Assembly (NCBI RefSeq): GCF_004919095.1
Contig: NZ_STGJ01000025.1
Span: 1-34,791 of the forward strand
Source of the DNA: Crenobacter intestini
Lineage (GTDB): Bacteria > Pseudomonadota > Gammaproteobacteria > Burkholderiales > Chromobacteriaceae
DNA: 34,791 nt
Reading direction: 5' to 3'
The notes under the pieces were generated by a model. That model was not told the DNA's origin and searched no databases. It saw only the letters and a list, made by a program, of their open reading frames with translations. The translations under genes and the position numbers were made by a program. Positions 32,406 to 34,791 of this stretch are shown piece by piece (the stretch's first letter is position 1; every line of letters begins with the position of its first letter).

Positions 32406-32723
32406 AAAATGATCTGATCAGCTTGGGTGGCTTCTGAATTCGCCGAAATGCACCTAGCGCCATCCGCTTCATCTCGTCTATAGACTGCACAAACTGTCTC
32501 GACGCCTGACGTTTGACGTGTGCCCAGACCTGCTCGTAATGGTTCAGTTGCGGCGAATACGGCGGAAAACAGAGCAGCCGAAGCTTTCCGCGCTGCTGCT
32601 CGACATACTCCCGCACCAACTTGGCTTTGTGGGTCGGGTGGTGGCCATCCACCACCACGAATACTGGCATCTGCGCTCCAACCATCAGCGGTTAAGGATG
32701 TCTCGGAATGTGGGTGCCGTCAC
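32348..32723 (-). mobile_element. truncated IS630-family copy
   Basis: It begins TACTAAGATTTTCAGAAG at a TA, as in the complete copy at 3843, and carries only the transposase C-terminus (MVGAQMPVFVVVDGH to CQYAAM, 32371-32685). Similarity fades around 32690-32723; the right end is missing. Scattered substitutions between the copies show that they are not recent duplicates. Confidence 0.85.
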
Positions 32724-33135
32724 CGTCACGGGAATTTCGACGAGCAATCCCCATGTCATCGCGAGCTGGTTGCCCTCGCCGTGCATGCTAGCGCATTGGT
32801 GCTGCCCGACGGGTCGACGCTGGGTCAGCGCACCGCGCGCTTCGCTCCCCCTCGAGCCGGGCACCTGCCCCTGATCTGGTACGCGCATGGGTGGAGGCCG
32901 GATAGGTAGTTCGTGTTAGGAAGCCGAGTTCCGCCTTCGCCATCTAAACGATGTACTTGTTGACCCCCTGCTACATCGCTCCTCCAATGCTTATGTCAGC
33001 GATAGGGTGAAGTTCGAGCCTGCCGTCTGACAGCTTCGCGCTATTGTTTACAGCGCCGCGGTCTAGCCTGACGTCAGAACCGCCCGCCGGTCTGGCCGCG
33101 CGGGTCCCGCTGACCGACCTGGCAAGGAGACAGAC
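32724..33135. other. region without a clear gene
   Basis: A forward frame to 32909 ends VLPDGSTLGQRTARFAPPRA and LIWYAHGWRPDR, which may be the tail of a gene cut by the IS copy; no start or family is seen. The rest holds no feature I can support. Confidence 0.35.
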
Positions 33136-33705
33136 ATGCCCAAACGCAACCAGCTTGGCGACCTTTACGAGAAGCTGCCTTTATTCGAACGAGCCGACGA
33201 CCAGCGTACGCTTGACCGGCTTCACGATGAGCTGGACCGAATCGACGCGCTGTTAATGGAAACCAGCTACCTGCTCAACGCGCTGCAGCCATTCTATGAA
33301 GGCCGAATCAGTCTCCGCCATCGCTCTAGCAAAACAAAGTGTTCTGCCTCCTGGTTTTTTTACGAGTGGATGCGAAATTCATTCAATGGTGACTGGTACC
33401 CTAAGCATGTTTCGAATGAACTGGTCATGCGTAAGCTGCACTCTTCCGGGGCATTTTACTTCACGCACAAGCGATGCAGGCGTCTTGCTGAGCAAGCACT
33501 GCAAATGGTCGATACCCGCAAAAGAATTTCCACGGTTTTATTACGTCTTCGACAAGCCAACATGATCATCGACAATTCACCCTACTCCACGCGGCAGTGG
33601 GCTCAAGTTATTAGCGAGGTCGCGCTGGAAACCAACAGCAATCCCGGCAATGGTTTCGACATTTCCGAGGACGACCACGTGCAAGACTTACTGCTTCGGC
33701 TTTAG
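33136..33705 (+). CDS. hypothetical protein
   Basis: This 189-residue protein starts at the ATG at 33136, with AAGGAGA upstream. It begins MPKRNQLGDLYEKLPLFERA and is mostly helical, with a coiled-coil-like segment (LDRLHDELDRIDALLMETSY) and a basic region around FTHKRCRRLAEQALQM. I recognise no family or catalytic motif. It has its own terminator and stands alone between the IS630 copy and the tandem repeats. Confidence 0.6.
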   Translation: MPKRNQLGDLYEKLPLFERADDQRTLDRLHDELDRIDALLMETSYLLNALQPFYEGRISLRHRSSKTKCSASWFFYEWMRNSFNGDWYPKHVSNELVMRKLHSSGAFYFTHKRCRRLAEQALQMVDTRKRISTVLLRLRQANMIIDNSPYSTRQWAQVISEVALETNSNPGNGFDISEDDHVQDLLLRL

Positions 33706-33747
33706 GGCAACCGCCCGCTGGCCAGCGACCCGGCCATCCAACACCTA

Positions 33748-33780
33748 CGCCCACGCACCCGCGCTGGGCGTTTTGCTTTT
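33748..33780 (+). terminator. rho-independent terminator of the gene at 33136
   Basis: CGCCCA (33748-33753) pairs with TGGGCG (33765-33770), followed by TTTTGCTTTTT. Confidence 0.75.
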
Positions 33781-33917
33781 TGGCGGACGGGATATTAGGC
33801 GAGGGGTGCATTGGCACGTGGCCGCCATCGATTGCGTCGCAGTTCGTGGGGCTTTTGCGAGAACAAGAAAGAAATGTCCGGCCGCCCTCCACTTCCCGCC
33901 CTCGACGCACCCATCAG

Positions 33918-34360
33918 ATCCCCCGCGCGGCAAGCCCCCTTAAATGTCTGCCCCCTGAAGCCGGGTAACCCCATCGATGGTCAAATCTAGTTTTTGATTT
34001 CCCCCGCGCGGCAAGCCCCCTTCAAATGTCTGCCCCGTGAAACGGGTGAACCCCACCGCCGACCACGACTGGATTTTCATCCCCCCACGCGTCATGCCCC
34101 CCTTAAATGTCTGCCCCGTGAAGCGGGTGAACCCCACCGACAAGCCCGGCTGGATTTTGATTTCACCCACGAGCCATACCCCCCTTGAATGTCTGCCCCT
34201 TCAAGCGGTGCCCCCACCGACAAGCCCGGCTGGATTTTGATTTCCCCCGAGCGGCAAGCCCCCTTAAATGTCTGCCCCGTGCACCCGTTGAACACCACCG
34301 GCGACCACGGCTGAATTTTCATCCCCCCGCGCGGCATCCCCTTAAATGTCTGCCCCGAAT
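33918..34360. repeat. six tandem repeats of about 80 bp
   Basis: A unit containing GCGCGGCAAGCCCCCTTAAA, TGTCTGCCCCGTGAAGCGGG and GCTGGATTTTGATTTCCCC recurs six times. The ATGTCTG landmark falls at 33944, 34026, 34107, 34189, 34268 and 34346, so periods are 82, 81, 82, 79 and 78. The last unit is partial. Periods are not multiples of three, which argues against coding. Function is unknown. Confidence 0.85.
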
Positions 34361-34443
34361 AACGCCCACCTTTTGTCTGGCCAACTGCTTTTTTCGTGAC
34401 TGGACGACGACGCACTGGAAAAAGCGGAATGGCGGATAGGGTG

Positions 34444-34680
34444 TCAGTCGGGTTGTGGAGACCCGCGATTCCAGCGCTCGTGTGTAATACACCTGGCCAG
34501 CGCTGGCGTGACGTCGCGCGCCCGATCCACATGCGTGCCCCACGCCGCCAGTATTTCGTCAGCTTCGATTTTGGGTGCGCCCTGCAGATGACGTAAGTGG
34601 CGGCAACCGTTGCATTTAGGAGGCTTATTGTCTGAAAAACGCTGGAGCAGCGTGTTGGAATGGACATGCAGCGCCTGCAC
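34444..34680 (-). CDS. small protein with a CxxC motif, possibly a fragment
   Basis: The minus strand from about 34680 (GTG) reads through HSNTLLQRFSDNKPPKCNGC to IEADEILAAWGTHVDRARDV and ends ALARCITHERWNRGSPQPD. The CNGCRH and a later Cys suggest metal binding. Sequence texture is protein-like but I recognise no family. The start is uncertain and could lie further upstream. Confidence 0.4.
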   Translation of the reverse strand: MQALHVHSNTLLQRFSDNKPPKCNGCRHLRHLQGAPKIEADEILAAWGTHVDRARDVTPALARCITHERWNRGSPQPD

Positions 34681-34791
34681 CTGCGCCGTCTGAACTATTC
34701 ACACCATCCGAATACTTCTTCAAGCGCAGCATCATACTCGCCCAGTTTGTTGTCTTGTAGCGGGCTGAGGCAGGTTTGCTCATGCCCGGAT
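34681..34791 (-). other. IS5-like N-terminal remnant or end of an off-window gene
   Basis: From the ATG at 34783 the minus strand reads MSKPASARYKTTNW, like IS5-group transposase N-termini, with EYDAALEE continuing in the next frame. The alternative frame HEQTCLSPLQDNKLGEYDAA..EVFGWCE ends at a stop near 34698 and could be the tail of a gene beyond the window. I cannot decide. Confidence 0.35.

Noticed and set aside
33940-34667. Minus-strand frames reading FTGQTFKGG repeats
   Set aside because: The repeat period is not a multiple of three, so the frame breaks between units; non-coding tandem repeats fit better.

Overview
The window reads as a mosaic plasmid or secondary replicon of a betaproteobacterium, most likely Neisseriales or Burkholderiales. 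This is inferred from the Burkholderia-type 16-bp GTT...AAC partition palindromes, the H-NS-like protein with a KYRD...WTGRGR...PRW core, the KfrA/ParAB backbone and the mix of IS630, IS5, ISL3 and IS3 remnants. No rRNA, tRNA or true CRISPR array was found.

Left part (1-8.1 kb). A very large minus-strand gene runs off the left edge. It combines a DUF4062 domain, a P-loop STAND-type NTPase and at least nine TPR repeats, an architecture shared with antiphage sensors. It is followed by a small exported protein, a complete IS630-type element, a family 2 glycosyltransferase and IS5-type debris.

Replicon backbone (8.1-14.2 kb, minus strand). parA, parB, a dense palindrome array and an unrecognised winged-helix plasmid protein lie in a row, next to umuD/umuC for SOS mutagenesis. 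The array (9406-10180) holds 11 strong and 4 decayed copies of GTTCAGT(C/T)GACTGAAC. It is the most likely parS centromere. Every site spacing is a multiple of three, and the array lies in one 338-codon open frame that touches the parB stop codon.

Middle (14.6-21.4 kb, minus strand). Six overlapping genes form one compact operon: an unknown protein, a DEDD exonuclease, an internally duplicated unknown protein, a metallophosphoesterase, a ParS/MazE-like antitoxin-type protein and an MNT nucleotidyltransferase. Upstream of it lie kfrA and a UvrD/Rep-type helicase. A decayed HigA-like gene sits at the downstream end.

Right part (21.7-34.8 kb). This is mobilisation and accessory DNA: a MobV relaxase with a candidate oriT, a perfect 25-bp inverted repeat, a helix-turn-helix gene coupled to a tyrosine recombinase, an H-NS-like gene, a TacAT-type toxin-antitoxin pair, ISL3 and IS3 remnants, an orphan adenine methyltransferase, a 35-residue membrane peptide gene, and a RelA/SpoT-type synthetase gene cut by a second, truncated IS630 copy. 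Six tandem repeats of about 80 bp lie near the right edge.

The genes suggest a replicon carrying partition and mobilisation functions plus several defence-like or addiction-like modules, eroded by insertion sequences.
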